A DNA stretch of 38,074 nucleotides, taken from contig CAIXQV010000855.1 of assembly GCA_903921605.1 (NCBI GenBank), forward strand, positions 1 through 38,074, in the 5' to 3' direction. Of the stretch, positions 23,862 through 32,470 are shown in pieces. This stretch comes from an uncultured Planctomycetaceae bacterium. Lineage in GTDB: Bacteria; Planctomycetota; Planctomycetia; Planctomycetales; Planctomycetaceae. The position numbers were made by a program, and so were the translations under genes. Under the pieces are notes generated by a model. The model did not search any database. It worked only from the letters and a program-made list of their open reading frames with translations, and was not told the origin of the DNA. Position 1 is the first letter of the stretch, and each line of letters begins with the position of its first letter.

Positions 23862-26800
23862 TCATTCAGTAGCAGTTCCGATGATGAGTTCCTCTTCTTC
23901 TTCCTGAATAATGATACGGGGCGTAACCATCAGCATCACGCTTTCAGTTTCGCGTCCCACACCACTATTCTTGAACAATCGGCTGATGTAAGGAATCTTG
24001 TTCAGGATCGGCACTCCAGCCATATTTCGGCCTTCTCTCAACCGCTTGATTCCGCCGAGGAGCACGGTACCACCGTCCGGAACGCTGACGACGGTTGATA
24101 CGGTCAGGTTGGAAGTGACAGGCAACTGCAGTGTTCCGGCAGTTCCTCCACCTTGCTGACCCTGCTGACCGCCTTGGCCTTGCTGGCCACCACCACCGCC
24201 GCCTTGTCCACCGCCGCCTCCACCGAAGCCGCCGCCAATTCCGCCGAAGCCGAACTGACCACCGCCACCACCACCGCCGCCTTGTCCACCAAAGCCACCA
24301 CCACCGCCGCCGCCTTGTCCACCAAAGCCACCAGAGGCTTGTCCGCCGCCGACATTGGTAAAGGTCTGCATTTCAATGATCTGATTGAAGACTGGTAAGA
24401 TGGATAATCGAACATACCGTCGATCCGCTGAAACCACTCCGTTCACCGTGAGCGTAACACCGTCAAGGGCCTGCCCAATCACCGATTGAAAGCCAATACC
24501 ACCCTGACCAACTACTGGAATCTGTTGTGCCACATAGTTTCGAATGATATTGTCGCTAACACTCGCGGTTTGCCCGTTGTACATCGTGACTTTTGGAGCA
24601 GTCATGATGTTCGATCGAGAGTCACCCTGTGCGGCCTGAATGAAGAAGAAGGCTTCGATATCACTCAGGATGGCCATCCCGACCTGAATACCTGCATTTG
24701 GTTGGAATCCACCAAAGTCTGGCACACCAATTTCAAATGATCCCTGACGGAACTGGATGTCGTAATCCTCAGTAAACTGATTCGGCCCTGACATGCCTAC
24801 GGTCTGACCATTGAAGTCGTCGCGAGGGGAGTTGACTCGGTTTACGCGGTCAAACAGTCCACCACCACCGCCTTGCTGACCCTGCTGGCCCTGCTGGCCT
24901 TGCTGACCACCGCCACCACCACCGCCTCCACCTTGCTGAGTATTTCCTCGCAGGTCCTGTCCCTGCTGTCCACCACCACCACCACCGCCTCCACCACCGG
25001 CTGCCCCGCCTGGGAATGTAAGCTGGCGAGATCCAAAGGCTGGTACACCAGCAGGATCACCAAGGTTGTCCTGCACGTTGAAGTCGAAGTCGACCCCAAT
25101 TCGTTCAAAGAAGTTGTCAGAAACACTGATAAACCGCACTTCGACAGTCACTTGCAAGTCCTGCAGCTTTCGCAACTGCTTCAGCAAATCAGCGACCTGC
25201 TCATGTGTCGCAGCCGTCTGGCGAATCACAAGGCTCAATGTGTTTTCTTCAGTCCCGATCGTTCCACTTCCACCATCGACGTCCCATGTGCCAGGTTCAA
25301 TAGTGGTGGTCAGCAGATCGATAAGACCCGAGAAGTCTGCATGATTGTCAGAGTAGTCAACAGTCGCACCAGAGTTGGTTCGACCGTTTCCACTGATGTT
25401 GACGGACAGGTCATCGTTTACCTGATACAAGCCCATTCCAGGACTTAGCGATTGATCCTTACTGCCCCTGGAGTTGGTGCCAAGCTTATTTGCCACCGGG
25501 ACAACCAGATCGGCTACATTGTAGGTCAATGTAACCAGCTTGGTTTCCTGCTCCAGTCGATTCGAGATCATCAGCGTCTCATTCTCGATCGTATAGACCA
25601 GACCACCGGCCTGATCCAGCAACAGATTCAATGCACTCCTCAGAGTAATCCCGTCCACATCGATACTGACTGGCTGATCTGCTGTCAGACCTTCCGTTTC
25701 GATAGCACGAGTCTGCATGGCAATATTGATGCCGTGGACTGTGGCGATGTGTCGGATGACTTCCGTCAAGGCCACGTCATGGAAGTGCAGGGAGACTTTC
25801 TCACCGAGGCTCTTCTCGATCTGCAGTTCACTTTCTGTTCGTTCACGGCTGTCTGCACGGCCATACTTTTCGCGACGTTTTGACAGGTCCGTCCACGACT
25901 TTGCATCCGGCATCGAGAAGTCTCCTCCCGGAGGCATAATCGAAGCCAGCTCCACATCGTTCAACTGCTGTGTAAAGCTATCGGCCTTGCGTTCCCGCAC
26001 GTCATTATTGAAGGCAACCTGACGCTGAATCTTGGCTTTTTCAACCATGATTGTAGCCTGAGGCAGATCCGGATTCAGATCCTTCGCTTTCTTGGCCAAC
26101 AGTTCCGCTTCTGCGTAGCGATGTTCTTTCATCAGCTCGTTGTACTGATCAACCAGCTCCGCGAACTCCTGCTCGATCCGAATCTTTGATTCTGTCTCGC
26201 GTTTGATCGCTTCCATCACGTTGCGATTCTTGTTCTGCTGAGCGATATTCGGTCCTTGCTGATCCATGTACTCGCGAATCGTTTCCTGACTGCGACGAAC
26301 ATAACCACCCAGAGTATCCAGGGACTCCTTATTGAGAGGAGCTGCTTCGACTGTGGCAAGTGTGTTATCCAGAATCTGCAGAGCCTCTTCCGGATTATCC
26401 TTCTTCAGCTTCTCTGCTCGGAATACGCTGTTCATGACTTCTGTGCGAAGACGCTCGTAGCGAACATCAGACTCTTCAGTCGCGGTTGTCAGCGGATCCT
26501 TTTCATTCATTGGGCTCATTGGAAGTTCGTTATCGATGGTGATCGATTCACCTTCCTGACCAGATGCCAATTGCACATCTGGAGCAGCGGCAACGTTCTG
26601 CATAAAGTCCTGCAGTTGTCGACGCTCTTTAGTGCCGAGATCTCCGGCATTCTTCGAAGCTGCAGAAAACGCGGCCTTGGCAGCCACTCGATTACCACTG
26701 CGAAGAGCGGCAATACCTCTGCGATAAGCCTGAGAAGCAGACTCACCTTCTGGTGCCAGAACCGGGAAGTCAAACTCTGCCTCGTCGTTTGAAGCAAGTG

Positions 26801-28205
26801 AAGCAGACGCACGTCCTTCAGGAGTCACATCCACAGGGCTTCCGGACGCCAAAGCGTTTCGGCCATTCTTCTGTGAACTATTCTGAGCCATCAACTGGGC
26901 TTCTTCCAGCACGGTCTCCGGACGATCTTCCAGAAGTCCGAACGACGCGTCGTGCTGCTGAGCCTGAATTGCAAGATGCTGAGCCTTCTGATGATCGCCC
27001 TTATTCAAGGCAGACCGAGCCTCTGCAACCAGTCGAGAGGCTTCTGGTTCCGTTGCGGTTTCTGCGTCTGCAATGTTATCGGTGCGGGCTGACTTCTTTG
27101 ATTTGCCCTGACCACGTAGTGCCAGATCAATATCGTTCATAACCAGTTCCGGACGATCATCCAGAACGTTGTACGCAACATTCAACTCGGATGCCTGAGC
27201 CGCCTTTTCACGGGCAACACTCAGTTTTCCGTGGACGAGGGCTTCACGAGCTTCGTGAAGAAGCTTGCGAGCCATCAAGGCGTCTTCAGATGTATCACTG
27301 TCCGCTGACGCAAACGTCGAGTTGACGGCCGCACCAGTTCCCTGCAAACGTTTAATGTCTCGAGACACCAGAGTCGGATTGTCCTCAAACATTCCGTAGG
27401 CCACGTCGAACTCGGCAGCCTGATCCGCAAACTTCGCAGCTTCTTCAAGGTTGCCCGCATCCATCGCGGCTCGTGCCTGAGTCAGCAAGGCTGTTGCCTG
27501 CTCGTATTCGTTGTCAGCACTCTTTGACCGAACTGTGGACTTCTCAGATGACTTGCTGCCACCCGCAACGAAGGTCGATGTCTTCGTCTTCTTGTCAAGG
27601 TCAGCAATAACATGTTCTGGGCGATCATCCCACAGTCCCCACGAGGCCTGTAGCTGTCGAGCCTGAACAGCACGCGAACGAGCCGTTGCAAGATCACCCT
27701 TGGCCAAGGCAAACCGGGCTTCCTTAACCAGTCGTTGAGCCTGCTTCTTCTTCAGCAGGTCGTTGCTGGCCATCGGAGCCTCAACTTCAGCATCTGCCAG
27801 TTCCTCGAAAGGATTGACTTCCTCTGAGTCGGCTGCGGCAGAATCATCCGCCTCAGCCATCTCGGAGGATGCTGCTTGTTTCGCAAAGTCAAAATCAACA
27901 CCCTGCTTTGCCACAGGCTCAGCGAGTGAATCCAGAAACTCCTCAGGAGTTTCTTCTCCTTCATTCCACTCAGCAGACAGCGATGCCGCTGTCTCAGCCA
28001 GTCGGCGAGCTTCGGCAGTCTTGCCTTGCTTCACCTTCTGCCGAGCGTCCTGAAGAAATCGTCTGGCAGCAGCATTGTAGTTGCCAGCAGGTTTTCCGGA
28101 GTCAGTCTGAGCTGACAACGTTCGTGACGGATCGCCGCCGCTGAACAAATACAGCGACACGGCCATCACCGAAGCGCATGTGATGAGTCCGATGGCCTTT
28201 TGCAA
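23862..28205 (-). CDS. Giant repeat-bearing secretin (GspD-like, type II/III family)
   Basis: The protein has 1447 residues from TTG 28205, which has AAGGAGG eight bases upstream; the frame stays open to 28307. An N-terminal hydrophobic segment (IGLITCASVMAVSLYLFSGG) precedes five TPR-like repeats in residues ~40-440. Each pairs helices like ARFALAKGDLATARSRAVQA with a loop like GLWDDRPEHVIADL. A sixth looser unit and a long charged coiled coil (~600-760) follow. Then come an STN/N0-like domain (LHFHDVALTEVIRHIATVHG), an N1-type region (TLSLVIRQTAATHEQVADLL) and the secretin barrel (IMTAPKVTMYNGQTASVSD, VPDGGTVLLGGIKRLREGRN, GVPILNKIPYISRLFKN, LMVTPRIIIQEEEE). Two Gly/Gln-rich inserts interrupt the C-terminal half. 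It is about twice the length of ordinary GspD. An outer-membrane channel is inferred; the cargo is unknown. Confidence 0.92.
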   Translation of the reverse strand: MQKAIGLITCASVMAVSLYLFSGGDPSRTLSAQTDSGKPAGNYNAAARRFLQDARQKVKQGKTAEARRLAETAASLSAEWNEGEETPEEFLDSLAEPVAKQGVDFDFAKQAASSEMAEADDSAAADSEEVNPFEELADAEVEAPMASNDLLKKKQAQRLVKEARFALAKGDLATARSRAVQARQLQASWGLWDDRPEHVIADLDKKTKTSTFVAGGSKSSEKSTVRSKSADNEYEQATALLTQARAAMDAGNLEEAAKFADQAAEFDVAYGMFEDNPTLVSRDIKRLQGTGAAVNSTFASADSDTSEDALMARKLLHEAREALVHGKLSVAREKAAQASELNVAYNVLDDRPELVMNDIDLALRGQGKSKKSARTDNIADAETATEPEASRLVAEARSALNKGDHQKAQHLAIQAQQHDASFGLLEDRPETVLEEAQLMAQNSSQKNGRNALASGSPVDVTPEGRASASLASNDEAEFDFPVLAPEGESASQAYRRGIAALRSGNRVAAKAAFSAASKNAGDLGTKERRQLQDFMQNVAAAPDVQLASGQEGESITIDNELPMSPMNEKDPLTTATEESDVRYERLRTEVMNSVFRAEKLKKDNPEEALQILDNTLATVEAAPLNKESLDTLGGYVRRSQETIREYMDQQGPNIAQQNKNRNVMEAIKRETESKIRIEQEFAELVDQYNELMKEHRYAEAELLAKKAKDLNPDLPQATIMVEKAKIQRQVAFNNDVRERKADSFTQQLNDVELASIMPPGGDFSMPDAKSWTDLSKRREKYGRADSRERTESELQIEKSLGEKVSLHFHDVALTEVIRHIATVHGINIAMQTRAIETEGLTADQPVSIDVDGITLRSALNLLLDQAGGLVYTIENETLMISNRLEQETKLVTLTYNVADLVVPVANKLGTNSRGSKDQSLSPGMGLYQVNDDLSVNISGNGRTNSGATVDYSDNHADFSGLIDLLTTTIEPGTWDVDGGSGTIGTEENTLSLVIRQTAATHEQVADLLKQLRKLQDLQVTVEVRFISVSDNFFERIGVDFDFNVQDNLGDPAGVPAFGSRQLTFPGGAAGGGGGGGGGGQQGQDLRGNTQQGGGGGGGGGQQGQQGQQGQQGGGGGLFDRVNRVNSPRDDFNGQTVGMSGPNQFTEDYDIQFRQGSFEIGVPDFGGFQPNAGIQVGMAILSDIEAFFFIQAAQGDSRSNIMTAPKVTMYNGQTASVSDNIIRNYVAQQIPVVGQGGIGFQSVIGQALDGVTLTVNGVVSADRRYVRLSILPVFNQIIEMQTFTNVGGGQASGGFGGQGGGGGGGFGGQGGGGGGGGQFGFGGIGGGFGGGGGGQGGGGGGQQGQGGQQGQQGGGTAGTLQLPVTSNLTVSTVVSVPDGGTVLLGGIKRLREGRNMAGVPILNKIPYISRLFKNSGVGRETESVMLMVTPRIIIQEEEEELIIGTATE
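24131..24361 (-). repeat. Gly/Gln codon repeat inside the secretin barrel (second insert)
   Basis: The DNA is a degenerate array of CCACC and GCCGCC-type triplets that encodes long (Gly)n and QGGGGGG stretches, lying between the barrel strand MQTFTNVGG and the strand TLQLPVTSNLTVST. Its position in the gene suggests an exposed loop. Confidence 0.7.
24850..25010 (-). repeat. Gly/Gln codon repeat inside the secretin (first insert)
   Basis: Encodes GGGGGGGGGGQQGQDL-like and QQGQQGQQGQQGG runs between the segment RQLTFPGGAAGG and LFDRVNRVNSP. The DNA shows tandem CTGCTGGCC units, a slippage-prone sequence. Confidence 0.7.
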
Positions 28206-28213
28206 TGTAGGAT

Positions 28214-28220
28214 CCTCCTT
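28214..28220 (-). promoter_or_regulatory. Ribosome binding site fixing the secretin start at TTG 28205
   Basis: AAGGAGG on the minus strand, eight bases before TTG (28203-28205). No site of this quality precedes the upstream TTG at 28307, so the shorter start is preferred. Confidence 0.8.
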
Positions 28221-28327
28221 CAGGAATGCGCGACAGAGCGATCTGGCTCTGGCAGCGATCGTCCATGATTTCCGAACCAGTCGATTCTGGTGCGGACCAT
28301 GAGTCAAATTAGGTAACTCGATCCGAG

Positions 28328-28346
28328 CCCGGAATCCGTTTCCGGG
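28328..28346 (-). repeat. Hairpin in the secretin leader
   Basis: CCCGGAA (28328-28334) pairs with TTCCGGG (28340-28346) around a five-base loop, about 125 bases upstream of the secretin TTG start. Function unknown; no T-run on the minus strand. Confidence 0.4.
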
Positions 28347-29000
28347 GACTCGTGATTTAATCTGATCTGAGCTGTCTTGATTCTCCGCTCGTTCACTGCC
28401 TCGCAGCGCAACATTCGGACAATCGTCGCGGGGTGATAACTGTTGCGATCCGGAACGGTCAATACGGCGACAGCGTCAATTTGGACTCATTTTCTTCGAT
28501 TCCTCATTACAGCGTGTCACTTCGGCATTGCCTGCCGATTTCACAGCGACCAAGGCACTGCAGGCCGAATCAGGAAGCCATTTTCAGCGATTTTGGCTGA
28601 GAACAGCAATATCGGGCCATCGCTGGAGACTGCTGTCAGCGACGATCTGAGCATCCTGATTACTTCAATGTGGCCTGTCCGGCGAAGTTCAGGCCGCGAA
28701 TCCTGTCCGACATCGTTTTTTCCTTCTTGAGGTTGACATGAAGAGACAACATCCGCTTGTGAGGAGTCGAATCTCTTCGGCTGCCGGCGGATGCGAGCGA
28801 TTCGCCTGAGCAGAAACTCCGCGTGCACATCCCGAGCGACTGTCAGAACCCGAATAACCATCCGTCACTTCTCAGACTTCCAGGCGATACTGCCAGTGAT
28901 ATGTCAAGTCGCTCCCGTAATGCTCGATCGACCCACCCGAGTTTGAACAGGCGTCCTGCTGGAATTGTTATAGGCTAGAGTACAGGCGGAAAGACACGGC

Positions 29001-29849
29001 ATGAGCACAACGATTGCCAGAAAACCAGAGTCCCTTCAGGACGCGATCAGGGCTGTGATCAGTTCGGATGACTGCGAACTTCCTGTGCTGCCTGAAGTTG
29101 CCGCTCAGTTACTTAAACTGACCGGCGACGTCGACTGCGAAGTATCGGACATCGTGGCTTTGATAAAACGCGATCAATCGCTGACCAGCCATCTGCTTCG
29201 CATTTCAAATTCTGTTCGTTACTCCACCGGAGTAACCGTATCCTCGATTCAGCAGGCTGTTGCGCGACTAGGTCTCCTCTGCGTCCGTGAAATCGTGGTT
29301 CTTATTTCCTGCCAATGCAAGATCTTCGACGTACCGGACTTTGAAGCACACGTTCGTCAATCTTTTCGAAGATCGCTTGCGACAGCGGCGTTTGCTCAGG
29401 AGATCGCTCGAGTTCGTCGCATGAACGTCGAGGAAGCGTTTCTTTCCGGCCTGCTTCACGATGTCGGCCGTCCGATTCTTTTTCAGGCTCTGGCAACTCG
29501 TCGGCGACGTTATGGCCTGGCAGCATCAGACGCCGAAATCTGCGAAGCTGCAGAGAAGCACAGAATCTCGCTCGCCGCGAAGCTCATTGTTTCGTGGGAC
29601 CTTTCAGCCCGTGTTGCAGAAGCCGTTCAGTTTCAGCTTTCTCCGCAGGACGCTCCAGGGTGCTTGCAGCAGGCTGCAACCATCAATCTTGCGAGTTATC
29701 TCGCAGACAACGCCTTGTCCTCGAGACCAGCGCCAGAGTCTTTAGACTCACATCCTATGCTCACGGTGCTGAGTATTTATCCGGAGCAGCTTCAGGGCAT
29801 TCTGCGAAACCAAGATGAAATCCTGGAATGGGTTAACTCAACTACATGA
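29001..29849 (+). CDS. HDOD domain signalling protein
   Basis: 282 residues from ATG 29001. The HDOD core spans roughly residues 25-220: ELPVLPEVAAQLLKLTGD, VALIKRDQSLTSHLLRISNS, VSSIQQAVARLGLLCVREIV and FLSGLLHDVGRPILFQAL, which retains an HD dipeptide. HDOD proteins are regulatory relatives of HD hydrolases found in bacterial signalling, usually without full metal sites. Here H-D is present in LLHDVGR, but the other metal ligands are not evident, so catalysis is doubtful. The protein is cytoplasmic. Its stop codon overlaps the start of the transhydrogenase gene by four bases (ATGA), implying translational coupling. A pairing of HDOD with a transhydrogenase is unusual. Confidence 0.9.
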   Translation: MSTTIARKPESLQDAIRAVISSDDCELPVLPEVAAQLLKLTGDVDCEVSDIVALIKRDQSLTSHLLRISNSVRYSTGVTVSSIQQAVARLGLLCVREIVVLISCQCKIFDVPDFEAHVRQSFRRSLATAAFAQEIARVRRMNVEEAFLSGLLHDVGRPILFQALATRRRRYGLAASDAEICEAAEKHRISLAAKLIVSWDLSARVAEAVQFQLSPQDAPGCLQQAATINLASYLADNALSSRPAPESLDSHPMLTVLSIYPEQLQGILRNQDEILEWVNSTT

Positions 29850-31318
29850 TCGCTGAATGCCCGACATTTGATGTGCTTGTGATCGGAAGCGGCCCGGCAG
29901 GTCAGAACGCCGCGTTGGAGGCGGCGGAACAGGGTGCTCGTGTCCTGATCATTGAGCAGGAGCCTCAGGTTGGCGGAGCTTGCGTGCAGTATGGGACGAT
30001 CCCCAGCAAGACTCTTCGTGAGACGGCCCTGACTCTTGCAGCTTTTCAACGTCGCAGCGGAGACGTCTACCAAATCAGCCATGACGCTGAGCTCAGTGTG
30101 ACAAGCCTGATGAAGCGACTGAATGAAGTCGTGCATGCTTATCAGGAAACAACACGAAACTGTCTCGAACAAGCTGGGGTTGAACGAGCCTACGGCCGAG
30201 CCCGGTTTTTGTCCGCCCATGATATTGAGATTACGCGTGTCTGCGGCGAACAAAAGACGGTGAGTGGAAATACTGTGATCATCGCGACGGGGTCGCGACC
30301 ACGAAATCCTCCGAACATCAGAGTTGATCATGAGAATATTCTCGATAGTGACTCGATACTTTCGATGAGCTACCTGCCAAGATCGATTGCAATCTTCGGA
30401 GGCGGAGTCATTGCCTGTGAATATGCTTCGACTTTCTCATCTCTCGGTGTTCGGGTCACGATGCTGGACAAGGCCAGCCGGCCACTTGGTTTTGTCGATG
30501 CGGAGCTTGTGGAATACTTCCTGCGACAACTCCGTGCCAATGGAGGAGAGTTCATCGGCAACTGCGAATTAACATCAGTCAAATGGGACGGCTTGAGTTC
30601 CGTCAGAACAATATTGGCGGATGGTCGGACATTTGATTCCGATAAAGCGTTTGTGGCACTCGGTCGTGTGGCGAATATTGATTCGCTGGGGCTGGCGAAG
30701 GCAGGGCTGCAGGCTTCAGACAGAGGTCTTCTGACAGTCAATGAGTTTTGTCAAACTGCCATGCCGCATATCTACGCTGTCGGGGATACCATCGGGCCTC
30801 CGGCTCTGGCATCCGCCTCGATGGATCAGGGGCGAAGAGCTGTTATTCATGCTTTGAGCGGAGTGAGAAGCCAAACCAGTCTCTCGCTGCCGACAGGGAT
30901 CTATACGATTCCGGAAATCGCCACTGTTGGGATGACCGAGCAGGAAGCCAGAGAGAAATTCGATGCTCCCAGAATCGCCAGGGTGAGTTTCGAACGGATC
31001 GCACGAGCGCACATCACAGCAAATCCTTCCGGCATGCTGAAGATGGTGACATGCCCTGATGGCCAGCGCATCCTTGGTATTCAGGTCGTTGGGGACGGCG
31101 CCACCGAACTTGTTCATCTCGGTCAAATGGCCATGATTGCCAATCTGCCAGTGGATACATTCATTCAAACGACGTTTAACTTTCCAACGATGGCCGAAGC
31201 CTATCGGCTGGCAGCTCTGGAGATCGTTCATACTCGAGAAGCCATAAGTTGCGGTCAGCAGAGTCGGCGGGGGAGCCATAATCTCGATACCCCAGCAGTT
31301 CTCAGCCGCAATCTCTGA
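29846..31318 (+). CDS. sthA: Soluble pyridine nucleotide transhydrogenase
   Basis: A 490-residue cytoplasmic flavoprotein of the dihydrolipoamide dehydrogenase-like family. The FAD-binding GSGPAGQNAALEAAEQGARV opens the protein. The segment GGACVQYGTIPSKTLRE has C46 but T51 where the redox partner cysteine of lipoamide dehydrogenases sits, which is the hallmark of soluble transhydrogenase rather than lipoamide dehydrogenase. A second Rossmann motif (IAIFGGGVIACEYASTFSSLG) binds NAD(P). The dimerisation domain closes with TTFNFPTMAEAYRLAALEIV, whose His is absent as in SthA. It would exchange reducing equivalents between NADPH and NAD. The start overlaps the HDOD stop, so the two are cotranslated. 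The last ~25 residues are a loose tail. Confidence 0.92.
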   Translation: MIAECPTFDVLVIGSGPAGQNAALEAAEQGARVLIIEQEPQVGGACVQYGTIPSKTLRETALTLAAFQRRSGDVYQISHDAELSVTSLMKRLNEVVHAYQETTRNCLEQAGVERAYGRARFLSAHDIEITRVCGEQKTVSGNTVIIATGSRPRNPPNIRVDHENILDSDSILSMSYLPRSIAIFGGGVIACEYASTFSSLGVRVTMLDKASRPLGFVDAELVEYFLRQLRANGGEFIGNCELTSVKWDGLSSVRTILADGRTFDSDKAFVALGRVANIDSLGLAKAGLQASDRGLLTVNEFCQTAMPHIYAVGDTIGPPALASASMDQGRRAVIHALSGVRSQTSLSLPTGIYTIPEIATVGMTEQEAREKFDAPRIARVSFERIARAHITANPSGMLKMVTCPDGQRILGIQVVGDGATELVHLGQMAMIANLPVDTFIQTTFNFPTMAEAYRLAALEIVHTREAISCGQQSRRGSHNLDTPAVLSRNL

Positions 31319-31633
31319 CATTGAATTCGTAGAAGCTGAACATCTCTGGTTGCCACGATGCGCCACTTTTTATGGCAAAGGACGAGCGTGTTCGGAAGTC
31401 CCTACCTGTTGTCAGTGAAAAGACCTCCCGATTCGGAATAACCGTTTCGGCGTCTGCATCGAACGAGGACTTGTTGAAAAAAATTGCGCAGGAACCATCC
31501 GAAAGCGTTCAATAGTTCAATGAGTTGTAGCGGAGGTTAAAACGCCACCCTTGGTGTACGGGTGCAGAAGTCGCCTCAAGGCAGATCTCGAGAGCGGTGT
31601 GACAACCTGATTTCATTTATTGAGTCGTAAACT
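31319..31633 (+). other. Intergenic stretch with a candidate folded leader
   Basis: These 315 bases contain no gene-like frame. AGGTT (31534-31538) and AACCT (31604-31608) could close a domain containing CACCC/GGGTG (around 31546-31564) and GCC-TCAA-GGC (31573-31582), followed by TGATTTCATTTAT just before ATG 31634. It matches no riboswitch consensus I know. The fold was found by eye and is weakly supported. Confidence 0.3.
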
Positions 31634-32137
31634 ATGTTCGATCGCATCACTAACTTCTTTCGGCCTGAGGATGCTCAGAAGAAGGCATCAGTGGCACTCG
31701 CACGGCTGTTGTCCCAATATGAGATGGATGGTATCGCATATCGCAATGAAATCACCCAGAGCCGGCGACGCAGTGAATCAAGACAACTGGCGCTTGGCTG
31801 TTGGATTATCCCGTTCGAAGCTGATCGCCCACAAGTTCTGGATTTTACCGTAGTTTCCTCGGCCGTGACCTACGACATGCGACGCGCTGGAGTTGGCGTA
31901 TTGACCTTCACTCCAATCGAGCTGAAGAACTTTGTTATTGCTCTCCCTGATAAAGAGGGTGTCTGGCGATTCTTTGAATGTGAAAAGTGTCACAGTTCCA
32001 GGATTCCAGGCGGATGGAATCTCTCCGGACTGAAGCTTCTGAGACTGATCGAACTGGAATATCGCGATGTCTCAGTCTTCCGCGACTGTATTCACGAAGA
32101 AGCGAACTCTGCGGTTGCAGCAGGCTGGAATGGTTGA
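31634..32137 (+). CDS. Hypothetical protein, weakly PilZ-like
   Basis: 167 residues from ATG 31634, with a poor ribosome site. The N-terminal third is helical and Arg-rich (ESRRQ-type segment, SRRRSESRQLALGCWIIPF). The middle YDMRRAGVGVLTFTPIELKN recalls the D-x-S-x-x-G strand of PilZ c-di-GMP receptors, with an Arg-rich stretch upstream, but the canonical R-x-x-x-R is not clear. The segment RFFECEKCHSSRIPGGW has a CxxC pair. I do not assign a family with confidence. After the TGA stop the same frame stays open to 32329 and contains a second CxxC (FCSFCE). The protein is cytoplasmic and lies between the transhydrogenase and two-component genes. Confidence 0.6.
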   Translation: MFDRITNFFRPEDAQKKASVALARLLSQYEMDGIAYRNEITQSRRRSESRQLALGCWIIPFEADRPQVLDFTVVSSAVTYDMRRAGVGVLTFTPIELKNFVIALPDKEGVWRFFECEKCHSSRIPGGWNLSGLKLLRLIELEYRDVSVFRDCIHEEANSAVAAGWNG

Positions 32138-32470
32138 TGTTTGTGGGCTCCTGATGGTCAGCTTCCGGCGAGGGCTCTTTTCTGTTCCTTCTGCGAAACA
32201 GACTGGTCGGATAGTCAAGGGAAAACGAAGCCGCAAACAAAGGGATCGATTCGAAGTTCATTTCTGGCTCTCTGTCGCACTAAGATTGAAGCCTGCTGCC
32301 AGGACTCCGCACATTCGCGATTTCTTTGAATGTCCTCTGCAGACTCTTGTTCACCGCCTGAATGTAAATCCAAAGAATCGGGTAACCTTCGCGTGACACA
32401 TGGCTGCTTGCCTGTCATTTTGTGATCTCTATTCCGGTCCGGACACGTTTACTCTGCCTTCGAACAGCCT
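32138..32470. other. Gap between the PilZ-like gene and the kinase gene
   Basis: About 330 bases. The frame of the upstream gene continues past its TGA to 32329 with a CxxC-bearing sequence. An overlapping frame in another phase looks like a shadow. I see no terminator or obvious promoter for the kinase. Confidence 0.4.

Larger units (their letters stand above)
28206..29000. other. Long divergent intergenic region
   Basis: About 795 bases between the secretin start (28205, -) and the HDOD start (29001, +). It holds the secretin ribosome site, a hairpin at 28328-28346, and overlapping open frames on both strands (28541-28861 minus, 28443-28730 plus), neither of which resembles a known protein. 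Promoters for both genes must lie here but I cannot place them. Confidence 0.45.

Noticed and set aside
24131..25010. Repeated units that might suggest a CRISPR array or minisatellite
   Set aside because: The repeats are short, irregular and in frame within the secretin, coding for Gly/Gln runs; there are no spacers or cas genes.
28541..28861. Minus-strand frame of 106 codons in the gap before the HDOD gene
   Set aside because: Composition is not protein-like, there is no family match that I recognise, and an opposite-strand frame overlaps it. Either could be chance in GC-balanced DNA.
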